A DNA stretch of 64,000 nucleotides from Lunularia cruciata (lineage: Eukaryota > Streptophyta > Marchantiopsida > Lunulariales > Lunulariaceae). The position numbers were made by a program, and so were the translations under genes. The notes under the pieces are model-generated. The model was not told the DNA's origin. It saw only the letters and a list, made by a program, of their open reading frames with translations, and did not search any database. Location of the stretch: positions 62,129,001 through 62,193,000 of the forward strand of contig OX419758.1 in NCBI GenBank assembly GCA_948567375.1. Direction: 5' to 3'. Of the stretch, positions 1 through 11,149 are shown one piece after another (position 1 is the stretch's first letter; each line of letters opens with the position of its first letter).

Positions 1-560
1 ACCATGTCATGCGTATAGTATATACATTGCTACACAACATACATTGTTGTCAATATCATACACTATAGAAGCACAACTCGCACATAAGTCATACATAGAC
101 TCTAAAGTGCCACAATAATCAGATTGCTTACCATTCTCAACTCAACTCAACTCAACACAAATCAGTACTTGATCTGTCACTCTATAAATTGCCAACAACT
201 GGGCATTGATTACAGTCAAGCCACACCCACTCAAGCATAGAGAATCCAGGTGACGCTCGCCGGCCTCTGTCCACCATAGCCAAGAACTCGAAGGCTCAAC
301 ATCAGAGAAGTGAGCTCTTTGGAGCTCACTTTGAAACTATACCCCTTGGACTTGAGCTAGCACTGAAACCCTAACGGTCCTGCTGATGGCACACTTGACG
401 ATGCAAAGTGACGGTGGGCCCCACTATGAAGTCAATACCCCGAACACAAAATCTGACCGTCAGAAAGTAGTCTCTGAGAAACTGCTGAAATAACTCTAAC
501 TACTATCACTAGAACTCTAGTGTCCGAGCATCTAGACACGGCATTACAAATGGCGTGACA
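1..560 (-). mobile_element. LTR (probably solo) of the methyltransferase/PHD gypsy family
   Basis: Read on the minus strand, positions 560 to about 118 match the LTR body at 20954-21402 and 30147-30597, beginning TGTCACGCCATTTGTA. Positions 117 to about 10 match the tail that follows the 3' LTR at 30598-30703. No internal element sequence lies on the visible side (561 onward), so it is probably a solo LTR, although the far flank is outside the window. The flanking bases accat (1-5) and accac (561-565) may be a decayed 5-bp target duplication, but the LTR end is not certain. Confidence 0.75.
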
Positions 561-834
561 ACCACTTGGCCATATAGATAGGGAAAAATTATGACAAAAT
601 GGTGATTTCTTTCCCCAAATTGGGTATTGTATTGCTGATTGTCCACTCAATAGTGGATGACCTCGACAAATTGCCCAAATGGAGTTCATGGAGCGTGATG
701 ATCAAGGAAACAAAGAATCTAAATAAGAGATTTTGAGCTATCTACAAGGAACTTGATTTGTTCCAATAGGATTGAAGGTTGAATCTATGCAAGTTTGTTT
801 CACATGCAAGGTGTGATATCTAATTGTGGTTGTC

Positions 835-1090
835 ATATTTTGGTTGATTTTGGAAGTTTAGAGAATTGCATATCTAAGTAATTATCAAAGGAATTAAGTA
901 TTCCTATCAAGCTAGTAATTGAAGTAGATTGATGATGATGGACGGTAGAAAAGGTTTTGCATTTTATACCTCACAACTTGTTGCATTCAAGATTGGAAAG
1001 GAGTATTTGGAATGTATGAGGTTTGTAGTGGTATCTCTACACTATGATGCCATACTAGGTTTATATTGACTTGAATGTCATAAGGTTCAA
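835..1090 (+). pseudogene. Retropepsin-like protease relic
   Basis: Conceptual translation gives an ILVDFGSLENCIS stretch that resembles the LIDSGA(T/S)xNF active-site region of plant gypsy proteases. The catalytic Asp is present, but the following Ser/Thr is replaced by Phe. About 60 codons later comes HYDAILG, the conserved segment that precedes GMPWL in these proteases. Stops separate the segments. Neighbours are a lost gag upstream and reverse transcriptase downstream. The call rests on motif order and is only moderately secure. Confidence 0.5.
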
Positions 1091-1233
1091 TTTGATTAGA
1101 TCCAATGACAATTAAAGTACAATGCCAAGGTAGGAATTGCCAATTAGGTTGTCTGGCACCTTTGAGTAAGACAATTAAAGATAATTAGTCTCAAGATGGG
1201 AAGTTTTTCAATAAAGTAACCATTGAGCAAGCT

Positions 1234-2690
1234 TTGGAGGAAGATAAGCCTATTTTTGCAATATGGATCAAGCCAGTTGTGCATGGAGAATCTGATTGGT
1301 TTCATAAACCTCATCAAGCAATGGTTGATCAAATCGTTCAAGAGTTTGCGGATGTGTTTTTGGATGATCTACCAAAGGATTACTCTCCGATTGTGGTATC
1401 TCCTTCAAGATTGAATTATTGCCAAGAAGTACTCTAGTGAGTAGACTAATCTATCGACTCTCACCAAAGGAATTGGATGAGCTTCAAACAACACTTATGG
1501 AGTTGTTGGAGAAGGATTTCATACAACATAATACATCTTCTTGGGGAGCACCAGTACTATTTGTCTCAAAGAAGGATAGAGTACTTTGCTTTTGCATTGA
1601 TTATCATGGCCTCAAAGAAAAAAACAGTGAAGAATGCATATCACTTGCCTTAAATTGATGACTTGTTAGATCAATTGAGTGGAGTATGATACTTCTCCAA
1701 AGCAACTATGACAATTTCCCATGATAGAAAGGATGTGCAAAATAATACCTTTTGCACAAGGTATGGGCACTTTGAATGGAGAGCTCTATCTTTTTGGCTC
1801 ACTAATGCTCTAAAATTTGTCATGGATCAGATGCATCAAGTGTGGATGGGCTATTGGATCAATATATTATGGTGTTCTTGGATGATATTTTACTCTATAA
1901 CAAGACGGAAGCGGAACATATAAATCACATGGGAAAAATCTTAAGATGACTATGCCAATCGAAGTTCTAATGCAAGAAGTCAAAGTGTACCTTTTGGCAG
2001 AAGGAAGTTACATTCTTTGGTCATAAGATCTCATCAAAAGAAATCAAGATGGAAGAGGAGAAAATAAATGCCATTTTTGATTGGCCTACTCGAAAGAATG
2101 CCACAAAAGTGTGGGCATTTAATGGATTGGTAAGTTTTTATTGACCATTCATCCATTATAATGCTCATGTGGCTATACCATTGATTGACCTCTTGGAGAA
2201 GACCTTGAGCTTTAATGGACCACCAAGCACAAAGAAGCCTTCCAGAAGCTAAAACATATGGTGTCTTTAAGACCCATTCTTCAACTATATGATCCTCAAG
2301 TACCTTGTGTGGTTGACTTTGATGCTTCTAACTTTGCTATTGGAGCTATGTTGTGGCAAGAATTTCCCATTGGGTCACATCCCATGTAACCCATCACCTT
2401 TGTGTCTTGTCAACAAAATATCATAAATAGCAATTACTTTGCTCAAGATCAAGAACAACTAGCAATGGTATATGCCACCAAAGTATGGAGGCATTATCTC
2501 TTGGAGAAACAAGTGATCATGCAAACCGCTCACAAACCCTTGTTGTAGACATTACATCTTGGGCTCATGGAGAGTCAACATTATCAATGGGAGGAACAAC
2601 TAGAATTATTTTCCATAAAACTTGAGTACAAACCTGGTAGGTTTTATGTCATCCCTAATGCTCTATCACAATGACTTGTTTGAAGACTCT
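1234..2690 (+). pseudogene. Reverse transcriptase / RNase H relic (chromovirus)
   Basis: The spacer [10 protein letters not shown] (about 1345-1375) is typical of the protease-RT linker in plant chromoviruses. RT follows as separated reading frames: GAPVLFVSKKD (near 1545-1580), CIDYHGL, and the catalytic FLDDIL block near 1872-1895, which keeps both Asp residues. RNase H follows around 2290-2650, with VDFDASNFAIGA for the first catalytic Asp and an AHKPLL block for the later one. At least four stops or frameshifts break the frame, so no functional product is expected. Confidence 0.7.
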
Positions 2691-2899
2691 TCCTCTCATT
2701 ATGGTGGCATTATGACTATATCAATTGACTCAAAAATCCAAATTGAGTTTAGGACCATCCTACAACAAGACCTCTTCTTTTAGATTATACAAAGTCATCT
2801 TGCAATACATGATAGGGAATACAACACCGTCTCCTTCAAGAAATGCCTTCTATTTTGTGAGAATTGGATCTATGTCATAGCCAAGGTGATCTATGACTT

Positions 2900-3640
2900 G
2901 TGCGCCTTCAACAAGCCCATGACTTACTACTAATCACTGGTCACATGGATGTGAATAAGATCTTAGGTACACTACAACGCCAATGGTGGTGCACAATATG
3001 GCAGGAGATGTTCAAGAGTTTGTTTGATCTTTTTGAGAGTTGCAAATGTAACAAGGCCAACAACTAGGAACCAAGTGGTCTTCTTCAACCACTTCCCATC
3101 CCATCTACTTGATAGGAACACATGAGCTTAGATCTCATCACCTTCTTGTCTAAGGTAAAGCAAGGTCACATAGCAATCATGGTGTTTGTGGATAAGCTCA
3201 ACAAAGCATACTCATTTGGCACCAACCTTTGATACAATGGATACTCCAACATTGGCTGATAGTTACTTTAACAATATCTTCAAGTATCATTGGATGCCTT
3301 GTGTACTCATCTTTGACTATGATCCTCAATTCAATGAGAATATTTGGTAAGCACTCTTCCAATACTTGGTACCAAGCTTACATTGTCCATGATCTATCAT
3401 CCTCAAATGGATAGACAAATCAAGCATGCAAATTGCACCTTGGAAGATATGCTTTGTGCCTTTGTCAACATTCACCATACTAATTGGGATGAATGTCTTG
3501 TAGCTATTGAGCTTGCCAACAATAATTCCAAACATGCAAGCATTCAATTCTCTCTCTTCTTCCTTAATTTTGGCCAAGGCCCACTTGTCTAGATTCACTT
3601 TGTGCTCCTCTTCCATCTCATATCCCTCATACTTCCACCT
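2900..3640 (+). pseudogene. Integrase relic (chromovirus)
   Basis: Fragments of a retroviral-type integrase: the zinc-binding region near 2935-3060 (H-D-M-D-V-N-K followed by a cysteine pair), then a core with a YHPQMDRQIKHANCTLEDML stretch at about 3395-3455. The last of these holds the Glu of the D,D-E triad and is characteristic of plant gypsy integrases. Frames shift several times. The segment sits between RNase H and the chromodomain in the expected order. Confidence 0.65.
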
Positions 3641-4004
3641 TCTTGACCATAATATCCCAATCCCTACAACAAGCCAAATCTCATCTCTTTGTTGCTTAAT
3701 GTTGTCAAAAAAATATATGAACCAACATCATCATGGTCTCACCTTGCAACTTGGTGATAAGGGCACTCTTTCTTCTAGTAACCTACCCTTTCTACTTGAT
3801 ACCCAAGTCCATGAACTTGCTCCTAATTGGACAAGTATATTTCATGTCACCGAAATCATTTCTCTAGTTGCCTATTGACTTTCTTTGCCTTGTCATATGC
3901 AAATCTACATTGTCTTTCATATTTCCAAATTTAAATCTTTTGTTTCTAATCCATCTTCCTTTTCCTCTTGTGTCCAACCTCCTTTTCCTCCTAGCGTCCC
4001 TATC

Positions 4005-4170
4005 AATGATCATGAGGAGTATGAAGTTGATTGTATTCTTGCATGTTGCCACATTCAACATGGCCACCGATGACATACAAAGTCCTTTGGAAAGGGTATC
4101 CTCTTCATGATGCCACTTGGGAACCTCTTTCTCATCTCTAGAATGCATAAATGGCTCTCTAGGAGTTTGA
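4005..4170 (+). pseudogene. Chromodomain relic at integrase C-terminus
   Basis: HEEYEVDCIL (about 4008-4040) followed, after a short gap and a frame change, by YKVLWKGYPLHDATWEPLSHL (about 4075-4135) matches the chromodomain pattern EYEVEKIL...YLVKWKGY...TWEP. This domain marks the element as a chromovirus; in active relatives it binds methylated histone tails and guides integration. Two stops follow WEPLSHL. A 3' LTR begins about 50 bases downstream. Confidence 0.7.
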
Positions 4171-4216
4171 AGCATCCATGGTCATGAGAACATCACCAAC
4201 TAACGGTGGTGGAATA

Positions 4217-4915
4217 TGTAACAATATGGAGTTTATAGATGGGTTTGTCGAGACTAAAGAAGTAGCAAATATGCCAAATTAGCCAAGAATTATAAGGGTA
4301 TTCTAGAATTATCTAGGAAGCTACTTGGTACTTTCCAAGTATCAAGTAATGTGCATGCTAAGTGGAGACTCCTACGAGGAAGCTTCTTGGGAAGCTTCTT
4401 GGCTTGCATGCCAAATAGGTGGCTTCTAGAAGGAAGTTTCTTGACTAGCTTAGCTTGCATGCCAAGTAGACAGTTTCTTGAAGGAAGCTTCTTGAGAAGC
4501 TTCTCGGTTAATTTAGCTTGCATTCAAAAAAGGCACCTTTTAGGAAGTTTCATGTGAAGCATCTCAAGAGCCTTGTATATTTTCTATAAATACCATAGCC
4601 CAAGCTCATGCTAGGCATTCAAGTTTCCCTCATTCAAGAGTCCCAATGTGATATTTCACTTTGATCTTTCATTCTCCTATTTCTCTCCTTGGTCTTTTAT
4701 AGGAATTGAGAGGAGAGGGGTTTTTGGAAGGACTCTGACTTCTTCTTCTAGTCTTGTCTTTCAGTTGTAGGGAATGATAAGGAATGCATAAGGAGGTGGA
4801 GACAAGACACAAGAGAGGTTTCGGAGGGATTTAGCATTTCAAGAGGAGAGAGGTTTCAAAAGTTTTTGGGAGATAGAGGTGTTGGAGGAAGGAGAGAGGT
4901 TTTGGAGGACATATA
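4217..4915 (+). repeat. 3' LTR of the left chromovirus
   Basis: It begins TGTAACAATATGG immediately after the chromodomain and a GGTGGTGGAA tract that could be the polypurine tract. Inside are repeated GAAGCTTCTTGG motifs (4378-4500) and a TATA-like ctataaataccat at 4584. The segment 4560-4705 matches 45580-45720 (another LTR fragment), ending in a shared ctctccttggtctttt. The 3' end is placed only by the change to AT-rich sequence and is uncertain. Confidence 0.55.
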
Positions 4916-5518
4916 GATATTAACTGTATATAATATATAACTATATATAAATATTAATCAAACATTTAGAAAGCTATTTTTGGATAAATAAACTTTTTTA
5001 ATAGATACATCTAAATGAATGATCTCAGTAATTATACAAATATTTAATATTTTATTGAATTAAATTACAAATAGATTACTTTAGAAGAATAATAATATGA
5101 ACTATTATTTTAGAGAAATATTAAGTAATAAGAGTATACATCTGTATAGTATATCTCTATTTACTTAGGAAGAAAAGTGTATAATCCATTATAAAAATAT
5201 ACCATAATTACAAACTAAGAAGGAAAAATAATTTAAAGCTGTCTTTTTTGCAACAGATTCTGTATTTCACACCATATATATCATGCATAGACTTAAAATC
5301 TGATAATTAGATCAATATAAACCATATAGTCTATAACAAAGAAACGTTGGGTCAACTGTATGCGGGAGGATAACGAAAGATTTTCTGCTTTTCAACCTCT
5401 GTCATAAGTAGACAAAACTTTCCGGTCAATTTCCATTTTTCTCGTGGGGTGGGTAGGTTCCCTTCACCCACGGGTTCTTGTTAAATATAAAGCACAGCTC
5501 AGATAATAGTAAACAATG
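4916..5518. other. AT-rich intergenic stretch
   Basis: Roughly 70-75% A+T with no reading frame or repeat that I can place. A TATA-like aaatataaagc at about 5482 lies some 540 bases upstream of the reductase start. It lies outside the duplicated block, so it is not shared with the right-hand copy. Confidence 0.5.
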
Positions 5519-6026
5519 TATTGTTTGTTGATATCAACATAAGGTTCAGCGACATCTTTGAACAGACCAACGTTAGCATTGTAGTGATACTGCCATTAGT
5601 TGCCCCCTCCAATGGAGAACTGTCCGATAGGAGTTCCATACATCATACTGACACACTCCCTGGAGCAACTCGGAATCTAATCTTGCATTTCACCTCTGTT
5701 ACAGACCAGGCTAAGGAGTCCCATATACTTTCTCGACACAGTTCTCGGAAGCACCTTGGAATCTTTTGTATCTCTTTTGTATCTATTGACTCTATTGTAT
5801 CCCGGTAGAGCTGGTATGACTTTCAATGCCCTCTAGAACTACGCTCCTTGAACAATTAATGTGACGTCCATTCACTGTTCTCGACAATTCAAAGTCTCTC
5901 GTATTTCGGAGCAGAAGGCGTGTGTGCTTGTTTGCAGTTTGGACTTTAAAGGAGCCTGAAATCGTCAGAGAGTTCTGAACGGAGGCGTGAGTCATTGTAG
6001 TAGGTTCTGAGCAGAGAGGAGGATCA

Positions 6027-8177
6027 ATGGCTGGAAGTAGCATTTTGGTTATTGGGGCGACAGGCCGGCTCGGCCAACATATGGCACAGGCCAGTGCAGC
6101 TGCAGGCCATCCGACATGTGTGCTTGTGCGGTCAGAGACATTGTCCAATCCAGGGCCGACTAAGGCTGCCCTTCTGGATGAGTTTAAGAACCTGGGTATC
6201 ACAATTTTGGAGGTGGCTAAACAAATGCTGTTAATCTAAGATTTGATATGCAATGTCGTGTGTTATACGAATTAGCTGTATGGTCTCTTTACTGAAATCG
6301 CCCCTTCATGATGCATCTTTGTGCCAATTTGCCCCATCACACCATCACCGTGATTTCATGAAGTAACTATAATTATACTCTGTTAAAACTTTTAGTAGAC
6401 GTTGTTGCCCCTAGCAGTGCAATATGTTTTCGTAATGTTTCTCACACAGGACGATAGAAATTTATTTCGTTATATTTCCATCCGAGAAGTTGAATTTTTT
6501 TTCTCAATTTATCGGCTGAATACGCTCACATTTTATATCCGCTGAAGCTGTTGTAATTCAGGATCTCAATTTGGGGGTTACCTTAAATATTTGTAGTTGG
6601 TACTCCTACTGCTGGGTTCTATTTTCCATCAAGAGATAGTCTCTGATCTGCCAGGGTACGCTATCTGTATACAGGGTACGTTGGACGATAGAAAGACTTT
6701 GGTCGCTGCCCTGAAGAAAGTGGAGGTAGTAATAGCAGCTGTTGGGGAAATCACCAAACAGCTGAGTCTGATCGAGGCGATCAAGGAAGCAGGAACAATT
6801 AAGGTGCTCTGACCTAACATTCACGATAACAAATTCTCTGTAATCAAATCATGTTTCTTTCCGTTGCAGTCCTTAGCGAGAGTAGTCTCCAGATCACCAT
6901 AGAGGTATAGATCAGGCAGAACTGAGAGAGTTCAACTTGTTCATGGGACTGTAAGGCTCAGAACTGTGTGATTGGAACTGTCAATTATTCTTGCTCTTGT
7001 CTCTGCTGTACACTGTATTGCAGAGATTCGTCCCATCTGAGTTTAGTTTGAATCCCGATAGAGCGACCATTTTGCCAAGGCTTCAGAAGTTTTTGGAGAA
7101 AAAGACTAAAGTTCGCAGGGAAATTGAGAAGGCTGGAATCCCTTACACTTACGTGACCAGTTGCGCTTTTGCGTCCATTTTCCTTGCCACTTTCTGGCAT
7201 CTTGAGAATCCCTCTCCACCGAAAGATAAGATAGAGTTCTTCGGTGACGGTGAATTAAACGGTATGCATCAGCACGTCTTTTCAGTTTACTAGGTTTGAA
7301 TTGTGCGTTTGCAATGTTGGAAGATGTTCAAGTTTACCGTCATACAAATCTGCAGGTCTTCCAAAGCTTGAGTTTTCTCAAAGTAATAAGGTTCCCTTTA
7401 TCACGATCATGTAGCTGCCAGTGTTTACTGGATTAAGAAATTGATTCGATGACGCATTGAGCATATTCTTTGCCGGGGTCCCGATCAACCGGTGTGTGCT
7501 TTCCAGTTCCTTTTGTGTTTGAACAGGACATCGCTGCTTATACCATCAAGACCGTAGATGACCCAAGAACCCTTAATAAGGTTCTCAACGTCCGGCCCAA
7601 GTTGAATCTTATGTCTCCAAAGCAAGTTGTTTCTCTCTGGGAGAAGAAACTTGGGCATCCTCTTGAGAAGACGCATCTCTCTGAGGAGAAGCACCTCGAA
7701 ATAATTGCAGGTATGAGAGTATCAACTCATGTTTTAAATCGTTCCGAACTTTTATTCATGTTTACTTCTTTCTGCTCTCCAATCGTATGTGATTTAGAAT
7801 CTTACTGACATCGTTGTCTTTGACTGTAATCTTGTGCCTAAACAGAGTATGAAAAAAATAATGGTAAGAAAGCATCAACCCTTTGTTTTCATCGGTTTTT
7901 GTTAGTTTTTCACTTCACTCATCTTTCGTTGAGAAAGATGTGCTTTAGAGTCGTGATCCCAAGGCGTAACTGACAGCATTGTATCGGAATTCAATCCTGT
8001 GAATCAACAGCGATGGTTGATTACCTGAGCATGGGCCAGATTATGGAAATCTGGTATGCAATCTTCTATAAAGGTGATCTTGATTTGCCGCTTCTGCCGA
8101 ATGAAGTGGAGGTTACGGACTTATACCCAGATATAAAATACAAGACCGTAGAGGAGTTTCTAGACAGTTGCCTGTGA
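6027..8177 (+). CDS. Isoflavone-reductase-like NADPH reductase (PCBER/PLR family), left copy
   Basis: Five exons: 6027-6212, 6675-6803, 7024-7261, 7507-7710 and 8011-8177, with GT-AG introns. They sum to 924 bases, or 307 residues, the usual size for phenylcoumaran benzylic ether and pinoresinol-lariciresinol reductases. The NADPH-binding GATGRLG is at residues 10-16. The putative catalytic Lys is K132 in KTKVRREIE, followed by GIPYTYV, and late motifs DIAAYTIK, DDPRTLNK and LWEKKLG are all present. The family reduces phenylpropanoid-derived ethers in the cytosol with NADPH; substrate cannot be told from sequence (PCBER, PLR, leucoanthocyanidin or eugenol-type enzymes are alternatives). No stop or frameshift seen. 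Against the right copy it has FSLNPDR for FGLNPDR and is two residues shorter near the start of exon 5. It converges on the peroxidase relic downstream. Confidence 0.88.
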
Positions 8178-8772
8178 TGTAAGTTGGAAACTAGGTTCTG
8201 CTAGAAGTGAAAACATTGGAGTATTGGACCAACGTACCAACGTGTAAGCAGTCGATGCACGAGCTTGGGAAAAACAACAATAAACCGATACTCCGAAATT
8301 TCAAACTTTTAGAATGTCCATATGAATTCATAGACCGAGTTGCGAACACTACCCTGCCTGCAAGTTTCAAGTACGCAAATGCAGGGCCCATTACTTTTGG
8401 GGTCATAATTCTATTGTCGATGGACATACTTTTCTTTGTCTCTCCGTTTTATGTTTGGAGGAAGTAAGATTGAAAATGGTTAGCGTGTTCCTTGGCCTTT
8501 TGCCAAGGACACGGAAGAGTTTCAGAGAAGTATGACAGCGAAGTCCCTTCAAAGGCATATCAATGAACATTAGGATTCAATTCTTTGAACTGACTCCGGC
8601 TTAGAATTTTCGTTGAGTCAAAGGCGGTCCAGGCTGGGCCAAGTGACAGCTGATTCGTCAGCCAGCAGAGGACTTTCACCAAAGAATGGCATGAATGATA
8701 TTTCTACAAGTTAAAGTGGTACAATCTCTTCAGATTTCTCCAAAGAAAAGACCTGGATACGGTAGACCACCC
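8178..8772. other. Intergenic region between convergent reductase and peroxidase relic
   Basis: No gene seen. It matches the reverse complement of 52962-53626 in the right arm, so it belongs to the duplication. It should contain the 3' untranslated regions of both convergent genes; no clear polyadenylation signal could be assigned. Confidence 0.55.
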
Positions 8773-9573
8773 TTAGACAGCAAGAGGACCAGGATTTATG
8801 AATGCACTGTCTTTTCTGATTTCTGTATCAGGACCTGGAGTAGTCTTCGCTTTGAGATTCTCGAGCTTTACCATGGCTGGAACGAAGTCCCTGTACCATA
8901 GTGTCTCGTTGGAGGCATAACCGTTGACTCCAGCTCTGGTACGAGAGTCCTCATATAACAGCTGATCCTGCTCTGTAAATTTCCATAATAAGAGTTGTCG
9001 AAGTCTTCGGGCGTAGTGTTGGCTAAATTCCCAGCAATAAGGGGATCTACTTCCACTGGGCATACTCCGAGGGCTGATTCGATGGCAGTGTCGTTCATTT
9101 TGGGGTCGATCTTACTTGAGTTCGAGTAGTTGTAGACTCGACAGTCATATTCTATGCAATGTATAAAACTTATGGTGTGTGCTCCTGCATTAGCAAGAAG
9201 TTGCCCACCGCAAAGTCAGTCTCTACCTGACGATTATGGAACTTGTTAACCGAGTTTCAATGCTACAGAAGAGATTCATTTGCTCCTCGATGTTCCCTGA
9301 TTAGGTCCACAAATGAAGGTTACACTACATCAGAGATTTGTGCACGCCATTCAAGCGGGAGATGGTAGAGCAAGGTATACCGGCATGGACAAGGACATGG
9401 AGATACCAAGGAGAGCAAGCATTTCTTGAGAGCTGAAATTCTGCGAAGCGAAATTCGCAATGATTTTTAGTCATGGGATCTCTCGCACGAGGGAGGGCAG
9501 CTACAGCCGCATCTGCAGTCCATGTCCTCCCATCAAGCCTGCCGTGTAGAGGTTTATATCTTAGACCTCCCGC
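8773..9573 (-). pseudogene. Class III peroxidase, 5'-truncated pseudogene (exons 3-4 only)
   Basis: Exon 4 (9184 down to 8773) keeps GAHTIS...HC with the proximal His, the GVCP cysteine and the C-terminal INPG. Exon 3 (9573 down to 9407) keeps PLHGRLDGR and LPRARDPM. Exons 1 and 2, which would carry the signal peptide, distal Arg/His and Ca-binding GCDAS, are absent because the duplication ends inside intron 2 (about 10030). Two further lesions: one extra base in exon 3 (actaaaaatcatt against actaaactcatt on the right), and a net 19-base deletion in exon 4 after NSYYGNLQ. The Cys before AFINPG is Ser. Non-functional. Confidence 0.9.
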
Positions 9574-10030
9574 CTGAACATGGCCACGAAGCAGATCACA
9601 TCAAACTTCGAACATACAAACAACAACACAATCTGAGCGTCTACTGGGCCCGATTAATTAAGGTTGTCAACGCAACTTCAGGGATAAACAACTGTTCGCT
9701 GGTCGATATGTGCACTATACAAGCACTTGTGCTTGATACAAGCTCTTATAAAATCTCCACCCTTCCTTTCACCCAATTCTCTCACAACGGAATCCGTGGA
9801 AATAACTAGACTGAACGGCAATCTCTTTCTGCAGCACCAGTCGAGGTGCTAATTTACCATTCAAACAAGGTCTTGCACCAAACCAGCAGGACCAGAATGC
9901 TGTTGAATTGAATGTGAATAGTGGCCTGAGTATTACTGATGCAGAAGCTGAATGGGTGCCATATGAATCTATTAGACTCAGCATTTGTTATGAGACATCA
10001 ACCCGACTATCCGAAGCCCAGTTCAGTGTG
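9574..10030 (-). other. Remnant of peroxidase intron 2
   Basis: This matches the reverse complement of 51701-52150, which lies within intron 2 of the complete peroxidase gene on the right. Homology stops at about 10030, the duplication edge. Open frames here have no coding support. Confidence 0.7.
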
Positions 10031-10612
10031 ATTTTCGTTCATAATCATCATCAATTAAAGACGTATGCTTTGGAAGTTGTAGTCTCTATCTACTTTAGTA
10101 CTTCTTTGCTTATTAAAATAGAAATATTTAGAATAATTAAAAAATGAATTAAAATGGTGAACAAGTTAAATAATAATGGGACCCGACACCCCCTTGCATA
10201 TATTCTTTAATGGATGGTTGCATAAAATTTTACGTAGTGTATAACAAGGTAGATCTACAACATTGTAGAAGTACTAATTCGTAGGTAGTCAAGTTTCTAT
10301 ATCGAAATTGTTTTTTTCTGATTTCTCCAAAATTTCATAAATTCATTTTACGATCTTATTCATATGCAGAGCTGGTGATTTTTACCGAAACCTATCCTAT
10401 TAACATATACGGAAGTAAATTTATTCCTGTAGCTTTTTCATAAAATCTGGAAACAAAACACCGTAATTGATAACAAGCTTAAAGGACTCACTGATTTATG
10501 AAAGGGGGTGTCTCCCTACCAAGAAGGGGTATCTCCCGACCGGGTCCCTTATAAATAATAACAATGATATTTAAAGGCTGAAATTAAAGATAAGGAATTC
10601 TGCTTCCATATT
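10031..10612. other. Unassigned AT-rich sequence
   Basis: Past the duplication edge. I see no gene. A short pair of similar phrases, gggacccgacaccccc (about 10179) and gggggtgtctccc/ggggtatctcccgaccgggtccc (about 10503-10550), lies in roughly inverted relation and could mark the ends of a small non-autonomous element. This is weak. Confidence 0.3.
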
Positions 10613-10885
10613 GTTCCCCCAAACCACAGATTTACTTCGATAACCCCAAAACCATTGAGGCATTCTTTCTGGGTAAATTTAAAGGGAATGAAACCACCAA
10701 TTCGTTAATCCAAACCGAAAATTTTCTTCGATAACCCCAAAACCATTTGGATATTCTCTATGGGCAAATGTGAAGGGAATGAAACCGCCAATTCGTCAAC
10801 CCAAACCACAAATTTACTTCGATAACCCAAAAAACCTTGTAGACATTCTCTATGGGTAAATTTAAAGGGAATGCAATGCCCATTG
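10613..10885. repeat. 91-bp tandem repeat, about three copies
   Basis: The anchor gataaccc occurs at 10639, 10730 and 10821, exactly 91 bases apart. Each copy runs through a tttgg/ttgagg...attct..tgggtaaatt.aaagggaatg core. The third copy diverges after gggaatgc. The open frame on the minus strand through this array follows from the repeat period and is not treated as a gene. Confidence 0.85.
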
Positions 10886-11106
10886 GATTCGGCTTGGAGT
10901 TCCATGGGATCATCCGAAGGTTCTTGAAAACTTTTAAACTTTTCACGGTAAGTCCTACGCGGGGTTAGTGGAAATTTAGGGCACTGCTTCGAAGTTAACA
11001 GAATGCAGTGAAGAGACAAAGTTAAGGTACATGTGCCATTAAGGTATATGGATATCTTAATGGCTGAATTTTACTTACACTATGGCTAAATATGATTTGA
11101 TATGAT

Positions 11107-11141
11107 AAACCCTAAAACTCTAAACCCTAAACCCTAAACAC
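11107..11141 (+). repeat. Short interstitial telomere-like tract (CCCTAAA type)
   Basis: The run aaaccctaaaactctaaaccctaaaccctaaac contains three perfect CCCTAAA units and one degenerate unit. This is the plant-type telomere repeat. Such short tracts also occur as promoter telo-boxes, but no gene start is visible nearby. Confidence 0.7.
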
Positions 11142-11149
11142 TCAAATCT

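Larger units (their letters stand above)
561..4216 (+). mobile_element. Decayed Ty3/gypsy chromovirus, internal region
   Basis: A degenerate polyprotein can be followed in pieces: a protease-like stretch (835-1090, with VDFGS where VDSGS is expected and a YDAILG motif), reverse transcriptase, RNase H, integrase and a C-terminal chromodomain, ending just before a purine-rich tract and an LTR. Stops and frameshifts are frequent. The gag part is missing or unrecognisable because 1-560 is occupied by an unrelated LTR. The same family recurs at 62455-64000. Confidence 0.75.
5519..10030 (+). repeat. Left arm of inverted segmental duplication
   Basis: This block matches the reverse complement of 51701-56345. 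Homology starts at gtttgttgatatcaa (left, about 5521) against the same string read backwards from about 56340. It ends at gaagcccagttcagtgtga (left, about 10030) against the reverse of cactctgaactgggcttc (right, 51701). Sequence beyond both ends is unrelated between arms. By eye, identity is about 90% with small indels. It contains a complete reductase gene and exons 3-4 of a peroxidase. Confidence 0.9.

Noticed and set aside
4351-4557. 68-77 codon frames on both strands in the left LTR
   Set aside because: Generated by repeated aagcttctt palindromic motifs within the LTR; no coding evidence.
9522-9809. 95-codon plus-strand frame over the peroxidase relic
   Set aside because: Antisense shadow of peroxidase exon 3 and intron 2.
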